From assembly GCF_035083965.1 (NCBI RefSeq), contig NC_089724.1, positions 626,001-690,000 on the forward strand: a stretch of DNA of 64,000 nt, in the 5' to 3' direction. This DNA comes from Branchiostoma lanceolatum. Lineage: Eukaryota; Chordata; Leptocardii; Amphioxiformes; Branchiostomatidae. A program made the position numbers and the translations under genes. The notes beneath the pieces are model-generated. The model was not told where the DNA came from. It did no database searches and saw only the letters and a program-made list of their open reading frames with translations. This document shows positions 31,120 to 41,789 of the stretch, in pieces (the first letter of the stretch is position 1; each line of letters starts with the position of its first letter).

Positions 31120-33670
31120 GGGACGTTGGGTTGGAGATCTGTTTGGTCGTATCTTTTCAGGGTGGCATTATTTTGTGCCCTGGTGGGATCATATTTAGTA
31201 GATGTTACAGCATAGTTTTTACTCCAAGTAGCATCAGTGTCCGTACCAGACGCGGTGAACAAAGAGTTAGAGGAGCCAGGCGGCATGGAGGCAGTGGGAA
31301 CAATCCATTCTCTGCTGTCTGACTCCATTGGTCATTTGTTTATCATACTGGGTTCAATTTGGGCTATTCGGTCTGCCCACGTGGAGTCGGCGGGGATTTA
31401 ACTTGAATGCGTTTGACGTACTGACTGCATAAAAACAGAAATTCTCTTAAGAACTTAATGACTTGTAAGTCAAATGGTTGTCCCATCTCATGAGACCGCG
31501 TGACTGTGCCCAGATGTGAGACTGATTACACTGTACCACATCAGCCAGACTCAGACGTCGCTTCTACATCTGTCTCCTGTCACTGGAACCCAGTTCCGAT
31601 TCGGAAGACGCCTGAAATTACAGCATGTCGGTTCGCGTAAATTGAACGCGGGAAATACGCCAATCCTCTGACAGGGCGCTGCGCTTGATTTTTGTGCGTC
31701 TGCAGTCAGCAGACCGGATTGCTACGTGCCGGTGGCAGCGTAACGAACTCAGCTGCTCTGCTGACAGAGTGAAGCCCCCGTCGCACATAGCCGACCTGGG
31801 CCTCCCAACCATCCCCCAACTACCTCTGGTCTGGAGTCGGTTGGAAGCAACGCCGGCTGTGGTTGGCTACGGTTGGCTACAGGCCGTCTACTGCGCCAGC
31901 CGAGTGTTTTGGAGATGTTAAAAACATCTGTCTGTTGTCGGAAGGTCCGGGAAGAGTTGGCTGGTGGCTGCGGGTTAATCAGCAATTGCATAAAACTGGT
32001 AAGACTTCCTCCAACCTACCGCCAACCTTTGATGGCCTGTGGTCGGGGAAAAGGTCGGGGGAAGGGCGTAAATATGTATTCGGGGCTAAGCGAACTCGGG
32101 TTCTCTGTGCCTGAGAAACTCAAGCTTCCGCCCACGTGTACTGCCTGACAAACGTGTCGTATTTCCCGTAGTGGCGCCCATGTCATCATGACATCACCAC
32201 GAGTTACTCAAACACTGCTTTGTCCAGGCTTCTTCCTGTAAAAAAATTCTTCTAGAGCTGATTAGAGTGGAAGAGTCGGGATACTTTCTAGATAACAACT
32301 ATGAGTAACAGTTGTCCACATGGCACTAGAACTGTTAAGTATTATCCTGTTTACCTCTAGAAAGTACGTACTTAGAATGAAAGAGTGTTCTAGGAAACAG
32401 ACAGACCTGGGTGCGAGACTCCATAGTAACGACTGGCTAAATCTTTTCGCGTGGTTAATTAGCAAGCGAGAAGATTGAGCCAGCGGTTACAGGATGGAAC
32501 CCGGGCTATTAACCTATTCACAGACAGCATTAAGTTGATTTCCATGGATGGCACCAGAACTGTTAAGTGTTTCGCTGTTTGGCTCTAGAAAATGATTCGA
32601 GTGAAAGAGTTATGATATTCTCTCGCTAAGAGGCATATTTAACAGTTTCACAAATGGCACTAGATGCGAGCTGTAGAACTGTTTCCCTGTTTACCCTACT
32701 ACTCACGAAAAGATCCAATATTTGAGAAATCGGGTGTTTATCTGCCGCAGGTCCTGCGGAAATGTGTTAGATCCTGTTATACCGCCGATAACGTCTCTCG
32801 GCCGCGCACGGAAGCCAATTTCCCTGCCCTGCTTCTTCCCGGCACGGCAGGGATAAAACCGCCCCTTCTAACTGTATCAACGGCCAAGCACAACGTGATA
32901 ATGCCCTCAACATGCTCCAAATAACCTCCCGAGCTCTCGGCACAACTGCATTAGGCTACAGCCAACGTTAATATATCAACAAATTAACCGCGTTAGCCAC
33001 ATGGATCGACGTCATACTGACGTTTTGCTTACGTCGAAGTGACGTCATGAATCCGATTGGAGAGCTCCTTTTTTATCCAGCAGGATGTTAACGTTAAACA
33101 GGCGTTAATAAGAACAGACATGATCGTCACTTTAGTCTATGGTGCAGACATGCACAACCCAACGGGAACTTTTAGTCGATAATCACTCGATATCAATGAT
33201 GTTCTGTTGTATAAGTTCTCAATAATGCATTTCGTAAGTCGACCGCCAGATGTCCTTTCTGTGTTAAATACATTCTGTATTAAGCGACAGGAGAGGCTAA
33301 AAAGGCATCGAACAAGGGCAACTGTCGTTGCTGTTATTTTAATTGTTTGCGACTCCTGAATACAATAAAGCTTCGTTGTCAGATACGGCCTGCTGTATCG
33401 GTCACCAGACAACAACATTACTTTACAGAATCTATGTTGAATTTTCCAGTAGTTGCCGTGTGTTCTGTCGGGCACAGTTATGGCGGGAGCTGACTGAACT
33501 GGACAGCAGATGTACTTATCTATTTCATTGAATGGCAACATGCAATACAAGACATCCCAGGCAGCAATAGCTGATAGATGTCCTTGTTCCTTCAGTTGCT
33601 GACATTGTCACTCCTTTTTTTTTAAAGTTGATTATTCTTTTCCGCACTTTCCCGGCGAGAGAATTGGTTG
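31120..33670. other. Intergenic sequence downstream of the PTH/PTHrP-like gene
   Basis: No exon is firmly supported. GGTTGGCTACGGTTGGCTAC is a short tandem at 31861-31880. Segments near 32300-32360 and 32550-32600 are diverged duplicates (GGCACTAGAACTGTTAAGTA type). Confidence 0.35.
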
Positions 33671-33675
33671 GATTT

Positions 33676-35065
33676 CTAATATATGATCCCGTAACGCCGG
33701 GACAACTCTCGCAGCAGGTGATGGAGTCGTATTTTCCTCTCCCTGGCCATCAAGTGTTTTCTGATTTCGCTCATCAGTTTGTACTCCGCAGACTGCCTCT
33801 TGGTACGAGGATGGATCGGTCCAACCTCGCCCCTTGGCGGACTGATGGCCCGAGGGTTGGACAGCCCAGGTTCGCCCCCTGGCGGACTGATGGCCCGAGG
33901 GTTGGACATCCCAGGTTCGCCCCCTGGCGGACTGATGGCCCGAGGGTTGGACATCCCAGGTTCGCTCCCTGGCGGACTGATGGCCCGAGGGTTGGACATC
34001 CCAGGTTCGCCCCCTGGCGGACTGATGGCCCGAGGGTTGGACATCCCAGGTTCGCTCCCTGGCGGACTGATGGCTCGAGGGTTGGACATCCCAACTTCGC
34101 CCCCTGGCGGACTGATGGCCCGAGGGTTGGACATCCCAGGTTTGCCCCCTGGCTGATTGATGGCCCGAGGGTTGGACATCCCAGGTTCGCCCCCTGGCGG
34201 ACTGATGGCTCGAGGGTTGGACATCCCAACTTCGCCCCCTGGCGGACTGATGGCCCGAGGGTTGGACATCCCAGGTTTGCCCCCTGGCTGATTGATGGCC
34301 CGAGGGTTGGACATCCCAGGTTCGCCCCCTGGCGGACTGATGGCCCGAGGGTTGGACAGCCCAGGTTCGCCCCCTGGCGGACTGATGGCCCGAGGGCTGG
34401 ACATCCCAACTTCGCCCCCTGGCGGACTGATGGCCCGAGGGTTGGACATCCCAGGTTTGTCCTCTGGCGGACTGATGGCCCGAGGGTTGGACATCCCAGG
34501 TTCGTCCTCTTGCGGACTTGTGGATCGAGGGTTGACCAGCCTTGCAGCTTTGGCGTCTTGTGGACTGTTGCCCGGAGGGTTGGCCGGCCCACCATGGCCG
34601 GCTCGGGAACTCACCTCCTGGCCGTCATGACGTCGTTGACGGACGTTACCGGCACTATCGAACGGAACGATCTCTCCGTAGGCGTCACTTAGCGGATTGA
34701 CCTTTCGGCCGTAACTACTCGGGGGTTTGCCCTTCCGGTCATTGCCCCATGGTCTGCCGGTTAGCCAATGATCAGCCTCCGGCTCCACCTTCACGCGCGG
34801 CGCCCATTGGTCCTCCCGGGGTCCAGCAGCCCCAGCAGCCCACGCGCGTGCCCGCTGCTGACGTCCGTTGTACCCCGGGGTTCGGCCGCGGGGCCGGTGC
34901 GGACCGGGCTCCATCATCGCTAGCAGGCCTCCGCCTATGACGTCACGTCCGGGCTCCATCCCTGCGGACAGGACTCCGCCTATGACGTCACGTCCGGGCT
35001 TCATCCCTGCGGACTGGCCTCCGCTCATGACGTCATGTCCACCAGGGTAGCCCGGCTGGCTACGT
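33676..35065 (-). CDS. Exon 2: repeat pro-region and C-terminal PTH-like peptide
   Basis: The acceptor is TTTTCTCCTCAG|ACGTAGC. After the dibasic site come degenerate GMxPGRDVIGG units (about 34910-35040), a unique linker, the 15-residue repeats, and the KR-peptide. The single open frame of 1,390 bp with a strong acceptor and a terminal stop makes this a real coding exon even though its repeat keeps all six frames largely open. Confidence 0.85.
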
Positions 35066-38000
35066 CTGAGGAGAAAATAAGTAACAGTTGGTACAGACGA
35101 TGATATGAAGGACATTTACCGTATTCCGGCCATAGTTTGCAAGAAAGGCAGAAAGTTTTAAAAGAGGCTACACATGTTTACAGTGAAGAGTTAGTAGAGT
35201 GCTCTTTTGCTGCATATCTTAGAAGACGATACGACTGTGCTGTTGATATGAACCGGCCATGAAATACAGTTGCTCTCAAACGATGCATCTCGAAATGAAA
35301 CTGGGTTGGTTAACTTCAGTAATGAACATTGTCCTAGAGATTGAACAAGACTCGTTTAATCTTCCTTGAATTATAAGTCTGCAGAATTCTATACTTATTC
35401 TGATAAAAAACAAGGCATATCTACTAGAACATTAAAAATGCACACTTGATAGCTTTCCTCCTCATAACGTATCATAAATCCTAGATTCACAATAAACTAT
35501 CCACTGGGGCCGATAATATAGTCGAAGCGTTCGTAAATCTGCCAATGGACGCCATTTCCAGCACAAGAGTTAGCAGATGAGGGAATCAGGGGACTAACTG
35601 CACGGCACTAACACCGAGACTCCTCAGTGTAGCCTTATTCATGATGAAGTAAGAAAAATCTGCCAGCCGTCATGCCAGTCCCGGGATGACGGTTCTCACG
35701 TGTATGTTGTACATGCTTTCAAGGTTAAATAAAGGTTGAAAAAAAAATACCTTAGACTCAAGCAGTCTGCTATCAGTGCTCCCGTAACAGTAAATTGTGA
35801 AGACGAACACACAGGTTTGTCCATAGACGCCCATTAAGTTCCCAGGTCCCTGGCCTTTAACCCCTCTCGTTCCCATGGTGGTGTTCTATAGATGGCCTTT
35901 GCCCCACTCGTTCCCGTGACAGCGTTAAAAGATGGCTGAGTGTACCGGCTATTGTCTGATACGGCTGCACGCGGAGCCCAGGTGCCTCAGGGCTGAACGG
36001 AAACCCGTATCTCACAGACCCACCGTGGGAGGAAGAGAGATTCTTACAACAGCAGCATTAGTCTCAATATGGTTCATGTCGGCAACAGACTTTATGTAGC
36101 CTTTTTTGCCTTTGCCACACAGTGCACAGACGTTCGTTCAAAACTTGACAAAAATTAACAAAACGTATCTACTTTTAAGACAAGAAAGTAAAATGGCAAA
36201 TGGGCAAACATGCAAAATTCCCACTGCCATTATGACGTGAAGGGGTTCAGGTTGCATGATAAGGTAACTGCCGTGTGTAGCTGCACACAAGGTAAGCGCG
36301 TTAGCTGGCATGAGGAGGAGCTGGTATCCCTGACCACGTTAGGCCATGTTGATTTGACTGTTTCCTAATCTTATCCAGTTGCTTGAGTAACTGTTTTTTG
36401 CGTATCTTACTACCTAGATGTCTAACCTTAATCAACGCATGTTGATTTGATTATATGGATGACATCCTCCGGGAACTCCATAACTGATGCAAGCGTGCGA
36501 ATAATAAAAGTTTGGCTAAAAAAGGTTACCTTCATTATGAAATCTACGAGGTCAGAAAGTTTGAACACACATGACTAAGGGCACAGAGCATACCAAATGA
36601 TATATTCTTCTTTTTTTTTCTTTCATATAGTTATTATCTTCTTTGACTTTGAATTTGGCATTCAGCAATATTGGTATCCGTTGTACAAAATGTTTTTTTT
36701 GCAATTTACAGCATATATTTGCTAATTTTGCAGCTACTTTGTACGATTTACAGTAGGATCTAAGACTTTTATTTGGAAAAGGACGAAAATTGATGCGCGG
36801 TCGTGGATGTCATCCATATAATCTAATTGACATGGCCTAAGGAGGGACACGCCTGAAGAACCATTCAGCTAACCACCGGTCCAATTACGGGAGATCAATC
36901 CTTCGGGCAGAACGAAAGGAAAGTAAAGTGATCTCGAACCAGTTTAGCTCAAATGAATTCAATGAACAGATGAGCTAATCTTCCACTGGTCGTGACAGAG
37001 AAGACAGACGCTATGTACAGTATTTACAGGTTCATTGTACCGGGGAAATTCCCCTTGCTCTTGTCAACAAGCACAATGAACAGTGGACCACGGCTAAACG
37101 TCCCGTCCTAACGACTGCGACCCTTTCTGGTAGCGTGCATGTCGGGTGAGCGACACAGCCGGGATCGAACCCGGGACTTCTAGTTCAAGAGGCAAGATCG
37201 CTAACCACTGGACTACGCACGAATCAACCTGAAAAGCTGTTTGATCCTTCACCAGCAGGGGTAGCATATTGTATAGCGTTCAACATGTACCACATTAACA
37301 GATATGTTTATTGCATGTACATGCCAGAAGGCTAATTTCAAGTACATAATACATGCATGGGTCTTATGGTACAGATAAAGAGCGAGTTTCTACTACAGTC
37401 AACTACTTACTTTTACATTCTAGTATATACATCGATCTAGTTATGTTGGGTTTGGCTTCTTCTTTTGAGGCATTGGAAGACGAATTTACCTACTATTTCT
37501 ATAATATGTGGGTTACTTGATTTTAATTATGTTTAGCCATACCTAGTATGGCGCAACAAATTGTTTTTACTCAGTTTCTTCTCCTCCTGTCAAATCTTCA
37601 AATCGAAAAATCTCTGTCATTTTTTTACCAAATGACCTGAAATTTGATACAAAGGTAGTGTAGGCAAATACCCCCAGCCGTTTTTTCATTTTTTCGATAT
37701 CAACCTTGAAAGTGATTTTATTGAGGTTTTTCTGACCAAAACGTACATTTTGGCCTCCTGTGCTCTGGAATACATCCAAATGACCTGAAATTTGCTATTG
37801 CAAATATTCAAAGAACCCCATTCGCACTTTTGGCATACATCACTTCAAAATACTATTTTGCAGGTTTTTTTTGGGAGAACATTGGGTATTTTCCTCATAT
37901 GACCTAAAGGTCAGTGACCCCAAGTGCACCTGTGAGCCTTGCAACCACCTGATTGGCCAATTGAGTTAATTAAGTTATCTTGCAGTTCTGGCGCAGGTGT

Positions 38001-40715
38001 ACTACACAGTGCTAGTATTCATACCAAATTTGGTATTGGAATGCGTAGGACATGTGCTTACATGGCTTTGTTCACTCTTTTTTGAACAAAGATACACATC
38101 TCCAGTTCCTATGTATTAAATCAAAAAGATGCAAAATTTGGCATGTGTCTGCCTTGGTCATGTACACAGGCCCTCACTCAAATGTTTGGCGTACAGCCTT
38201 TCAAAACGATATTTGAAATAAACAATTTTTTTCGTTTCGTTATTTTCAACCCAAAATGTATACTATTGAATCATGCATTCAAGCATAGGGGTGTCACATT
38301 TTTATATTTCACCCATACTATCGCTGAAATATTTTGTTTTTGGTAATTTCCTTCTTCTCCTGTCCAATCTTCATATATATCATTTTGTATACTATGAAAA
38401 ACTTCATTCTTCCGTGGGGTTAATCTTTTTTAATTCAATTTTGAACTGGGTTGATTATGCGCAAGAGTGTAATTTTGAGCGGATATTTTTCGACTGGTCT
38501 AGTTTACATGGAGATGACACGGAATATCCCATTCTTGCAAGGCGAGGATTCTTTAATTATTTATTTCAATTTTGAGCTGGAGTGATGATGAAAAAGTCCA
38601 TTTGTTAGCAGAAGTGTATTTGTCTATGTGGATATGGTTTTGGACTGGTCCATATTGTGTTGAGGTGCTACTGGAAGACTCCATTCCTGTATGTAGAGAC
38701 TGATTGTTTTTAAACTCAATTTTGGACTGGGGTGATCCATTTTTTTTTTTTAGTGGAAGTATTTTAGAATGCTCCATTGTTATTTGGGGACAGTCCATTT
38801 TTGGCATGGCGAGGAGTATGGATAAACATGCTGTATTTGCTCGCAAATGTTGCCTTTCTAGTATTAGTATTGTTTCTTCATGGTCAGGGATAATGGGAAG
38901 GTATTGATATATATTTTAGTCACGTTTTTGAATAATTGGTTTCTTATATCATCATAAAGTGGACAGCTAGATATCAAATGACTTTCGTCTTCCACTGCAT
39001 TAGAGAGAAAATTTAATGTTCTTATATCTCTTCCACTCCTGGCGGTGCTCTGCCATTCCTGCGAGCTGGCATGTTGGCTGTACTGAAGAACTTCATTCAT
39101 GTCACAGTTGATTGTCCTGTTGGTCCAGAAATGAGATTGTGGCAACTCCCAAAACTGCCGTAATGCCTCATTTCTACAGGACGAGGCAACTCAATGAGGG
39201 ACCAAACGCTTGGAATGAGTGACGCCATTGCAATGAATTGAAGACTATTGCAATCCCCCCATGCTCTATAATCGTGTAACATTAAGAGCGCGACAATTCC
39301 CGTAAACAGTACAAACTGCCGTAGACTCTACAAACTGCCATAATTCCCGTTCTCGATTGGATCAATGGATTTCAGATCTAGAATTTAGATCTAGAATTTT
39401 TTCACGCCCTAGAATCGTTCAACATAAGCAACGAAATATAACAAACTTTTCCTTATCAAGTTGCCACGGGGACCAGAAAGAAACAGATAGGAAACGTAGT
39501 TTATCAGCTTGTAGTGCTACGATGTGTTTCAAAGTAGTGCTTTATTGTATTTAGATGTAAGATCTAGACCATTGCAATCCTCTCTCAACGAAATTGTTTA
39601 AAATCACTGTTTTATTGAGTCATTATTGTAAGGTATCGTGACGTCTAACTGTCATTAACACAGAATTAGCCTGACTGATTTGCCCCCAGGGGCGACCAGG
39701 GATCGAAATTGTTTCAAAGCACTGTTTTATTGAGTCATTATTGTAAGGTGTCGTGACGTTTAACGGTCATTGACACAGAATCAGTCTGAGTAATTTGCCC
39801 CTAGGGGTGGCCAGGGATCGTTGGAGTGGCCAGTCCGGCAGTCACTAATGTCCGGGCCGGAGCTACGAGTGGTCAGTTCGCCAGCTGCTAATGGCCAGTC
39901 AGAAGTGTGGCTGGTCAAGCGGAGGGGGAAATTAGCCTCCTTGCCTGGCAGCCAAATCTTCATGCTCATTACCACTACCTTACCTAATGGATTGCAAGGC
40001 TGCTGTTTCAGCATCACGCATGTTACTCGTTAGCATCGAACAGAATCCAGAAAAAGAACTGCTTGATCAACTTTGATCGACCACACAGTTGCAATACCAG
40101 CTTTTGTTTTACATTCTTTTTCAATTCGAACACATTACTACGCATAACCAGTATCGAAGTAAGGGCATGATATCATTGAGGGGAAACATAACTTGAAACA
40201 AGGCTCATGGTTTATATTTTTCATGACAGCTTGATGATGAAATCGGTCGTGGCCTTACTTTAAATCATTGTCGTGCTGCATGCCATGATTGCCTTTCATG
40301 TCTGCAGGTGAACAACAGGTATGTATGGCGATGTGCTACTTATTACCTACCGCATATCTGCGGCTATGCTGTCTGCAGGGGACCACCAGCCCTTAAAGCA
40401 ACAATTGCAACATTTGTCGCTGATGGGTGGGGCGGTTTTAGACTCCGACAGACTAAAGTACCAAAGAAACGTCTGACTGTTTCAAAACCATATCCATATT
40501 GCTTGGCAATGAGTAACTGGTTTTTGGCTTACAGGACTTGATGAGTTAGCATTGCATCATCGATCACTGCAGCGTTTCAGCGACGAATCGCTTTATGGTG
40601 ATAACAAATAAAAGAAGGAATTTCCTCACCTCTCCCCGTGATCCTTCGCTGTGCTATTCCCGACCAGAAGAAGGAGGAGAACTGAAGCTGACGGCAGCAG
40701 CATAACCCGCGCCAT
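33676..40715 (-). CDS. PTH/PTHrP-like peptide precursor with 16-repeat pro-region (two exons)
   Basis: Exons 40715-40630 and 35065-33676 join in phase 2 (AG|A) to give 491 residues plus stop. Residues 1-23 are a clear signal peptide (LLLLLVGNSTA). An RR site at 29-30 straddles the junction. A Gly/Pro/Arg-rich region follows, then 16 tandem copies of a 15-residue unit (SNPRAISPPGGEPGM type). KR at 451-452 releases QSAEYKLMSEIRKHL..., 39 residues, or 32 if the later RR is also cut. In PTH(1-34) numbering it shares E4, L7, M8, K13, H14, L15, E19, R20, L24 and L28 with PTH, and L24-H25-H26-L27 and E30 with PTHrP, without gaps. It therefore reads like a mixture of the two vertebrate hormones. Additional exons in the 5.5 kb intron cannot be excluded. 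Confidence 0.8.
33679..33795 (-). other. Region encoding the predicted mature PTH/PTHrP-like peptide
   Basis: These 39 codons follow the KR site. Key residues by PTH position are E4, L7, K13, H14, E19, R20, L24, H25, H26, L27 and E30. An RR at 33-34 of the peptide could trim it to 32 residues. It lacks W23 (Arg here; Trp in PTH, Phe in PTHrP). Confidence 0.75.
33799..34535 (-). repeat. Coding 45-bp minisatellite, 16 copies
   Basis: A 45-bp unit (15 codons, SNPRAISPPGGEPGM on the minus strand) is repeated 16 times with small substitutions (GGEVGM, NQPGGKPGM, GSEPGM variants). Higher-order blocks are visible, for example INQPGGKPGM followed by GGEVGM occurs twice. The unit length is a multiple of three, so copy number can change without breaking the frame. 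Confidence 0.92.
35070..36350. other. Intron of the PTH/PTHrP-like gene, no clear features
   Basis: The right-hand part of the long intron between the signal-peptide exon and the repeat exon. I see no additional exon with matching phase, but a small one cannot be excluded. Confidence 0.35.
36358..36445 (+). mobile_element. Penelope-type 3' end fragment (family 3)
   Basis: CTTATCCAGTTGCTTGAGTA, GCGTATCTTACTACCTAGAT and GTCTAACCTTAATCAACG match the sequence that follows the hammerhead-like motif at 52380-52480. The motif itself is missing here. Confidence 0.5.
36916..37224 (-). mobile_element. tRNA-derived SINE, copy 2
   Basis: On the minus strand box A TAGTCCAGTGG (37215-37205) and box B GGGTTCGATCCCGG are followed by AAAGGGTCGCAGTCGTTAGG, the same body as the copy at 10958-11272. 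It lies in the intron of the PTH/PTHrP-like gene. Confidence 0.87.
37230..39580. other. AT-rich intron sequence
   Basis: Long AT-rich stretch with several short blocks repeated in diverged form (CAAATGACCTGAAATTTG at 37628 and 37780; CAATTTTGAACTGGG / CAATTTTGGACTGGGG at 38438 and 38718). It may be an old mobile element; no coding part is recognised. Confidence 0.35.
39585..39825. repeat. 119-bp tandem duplication
   Basis: Two copies of GAAATTGTTT...CACTGTTTTATTGAGTCATT...GTGACG...GACACAGAAT...GGCCAGGGATCG with few differences. Confidence 0.8.
40630..40715 (-). CDS. Exon 1: signal peptide of the PTH/PTHrP-like precursor
   Basis: The ATG is at 40715-40713, with a second in-frame ATG at 40703. 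The exon encodes MARVMLLPSASVLLLLLVG and then NSTA-KDHGE, and ends GAGAG|GTGAGG in phase 2. The split Arg codon begins the RR site. Confidence 0.78.
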
Positions 40716-40751
40716 CCCCGCGCCGCACTGCCCTCGCCAGCCACTCAACAA

Positions 40752-41030
40752 CCTGGGTCTACTGCAGCCTGGGTCTACTGCAACCTGGGTCTACTGCAGC
40801 CCGGGTCTACTGCAACCTGGGTCTACTGCAACCTGGGTCTACTGCAACCTGGGTCTACTGCAGCCTGGGTCTACTGCAGCCTGGGTCTACTGCAGCCTGG
40901 GTCTACTGCAGCCTGGGTCTACCGCACACTGTTATACTGCAGTCCGGATCTAGCAGCCTGGGGCTATCACACACTGTTATACTGCAGTCCGGGTCTACTG
41001 CAGCCTGGGTCTACCACACACTATTAAACG
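40752..41030. repeat. 16-bp minisatellite next to the PTH-like start codon
   Basis: The unit CTGCAGCCTGGGTCTA (with AACCTGGG variants) is repeated about a dozen times and becomes ragged after 40930. It ends some 40 bp upstream of the start ATG on the minus strand, so it lies in the 5' UTR or core promoter. Confidence 0.85.
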
Positions 41031-41425
41031 GCCGTCTGGTTCTACTGTTGCCCGGGTATATCTCAGGCTGAAGCTACGCACTGCAGCCTGTTTCTGCCAC
41101 AGCCTGTTCTACTGTACTCGCAGCGTTTATGGCCACGCGCTTTTAGGAGTACTAGTTGGATACGATTATCATATCTCATTATGATGTAGTTTTAGGGCAC
41201 TTAAGGTGCCCCAGCAGGGGGTGCACTACGTGATTACCGTGAACACCACCGGATGCCTGGTGGGCAATTTTCTGCAGAAAACGCACCTATGGGGCATCGC
41301 TGTGGCTCTCAATGGTTACCATGGTTGTGATTTGTGGTTTCTGGGTAATTTTTTGCAGAAACACTCAGCACTCGCTGTGACCATGATGGTCGGTCGGGGA
41401 GGCGGATTCTTCCGGTAATTTCTGG

Positions 41426-41780
41426 TGACAGGGGCGTCCTGAAGATATACAAGTGTTAAGTCTTAGTGGAGGCAAATTCACAGCTTGAACATGGACTTTA
41501 GGCTAACAGTAACACTTTAGATCCACTAGGAAAGAGTCTGTTGACAGCGACGTTCCGAAGATGTACAATTGTTAAGTCTTAGAGGAGGCAAATTCACAGC
41601 TTAAACACGGACTTTAGGCTAATAGTAACACTTTAGACCTACTAGGAAAGAGTCTGTTGACAGCGACGTTCCGAAGATGTACAATTGTCAAGTCTTAGAG
41701 GAGGCAAATTCACAGCTTAGATACCGGTTTTTAGGCTAATGATACCACTTTATGGTGCATTCGAGCCGCTGTGAAAGAGT
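41426..41780. repeat. About 115-bp tandem triplication
   Basis: Three copies share TGTTAAGTCTTAG, GAGGCAAATTCACAGCTT, TTTAGGCTAA and CTAGGAAAGAGTCTGTTGAC. Confidence 0.85.
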
Positions 41781-41789
41781 CGAGGGAAA

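Noticed and set aside
31115-31328. Minus-strand frame WIVPTASMPPGSSNSL with a GTAAAG at its end
   Set aside because: No convincing acceptor, and the donor-like site is made by the junction of the adjacent inverted-repeat element.
33628-34692. Long plus-strand open frame (about 354 codons) of GPRVGHPRFAPWRTD repeats
   Set aside because: It is the antisense of the coding 45-bp minisatellite. A unit divisible by three keeps other frames open; it has no splice or start context.
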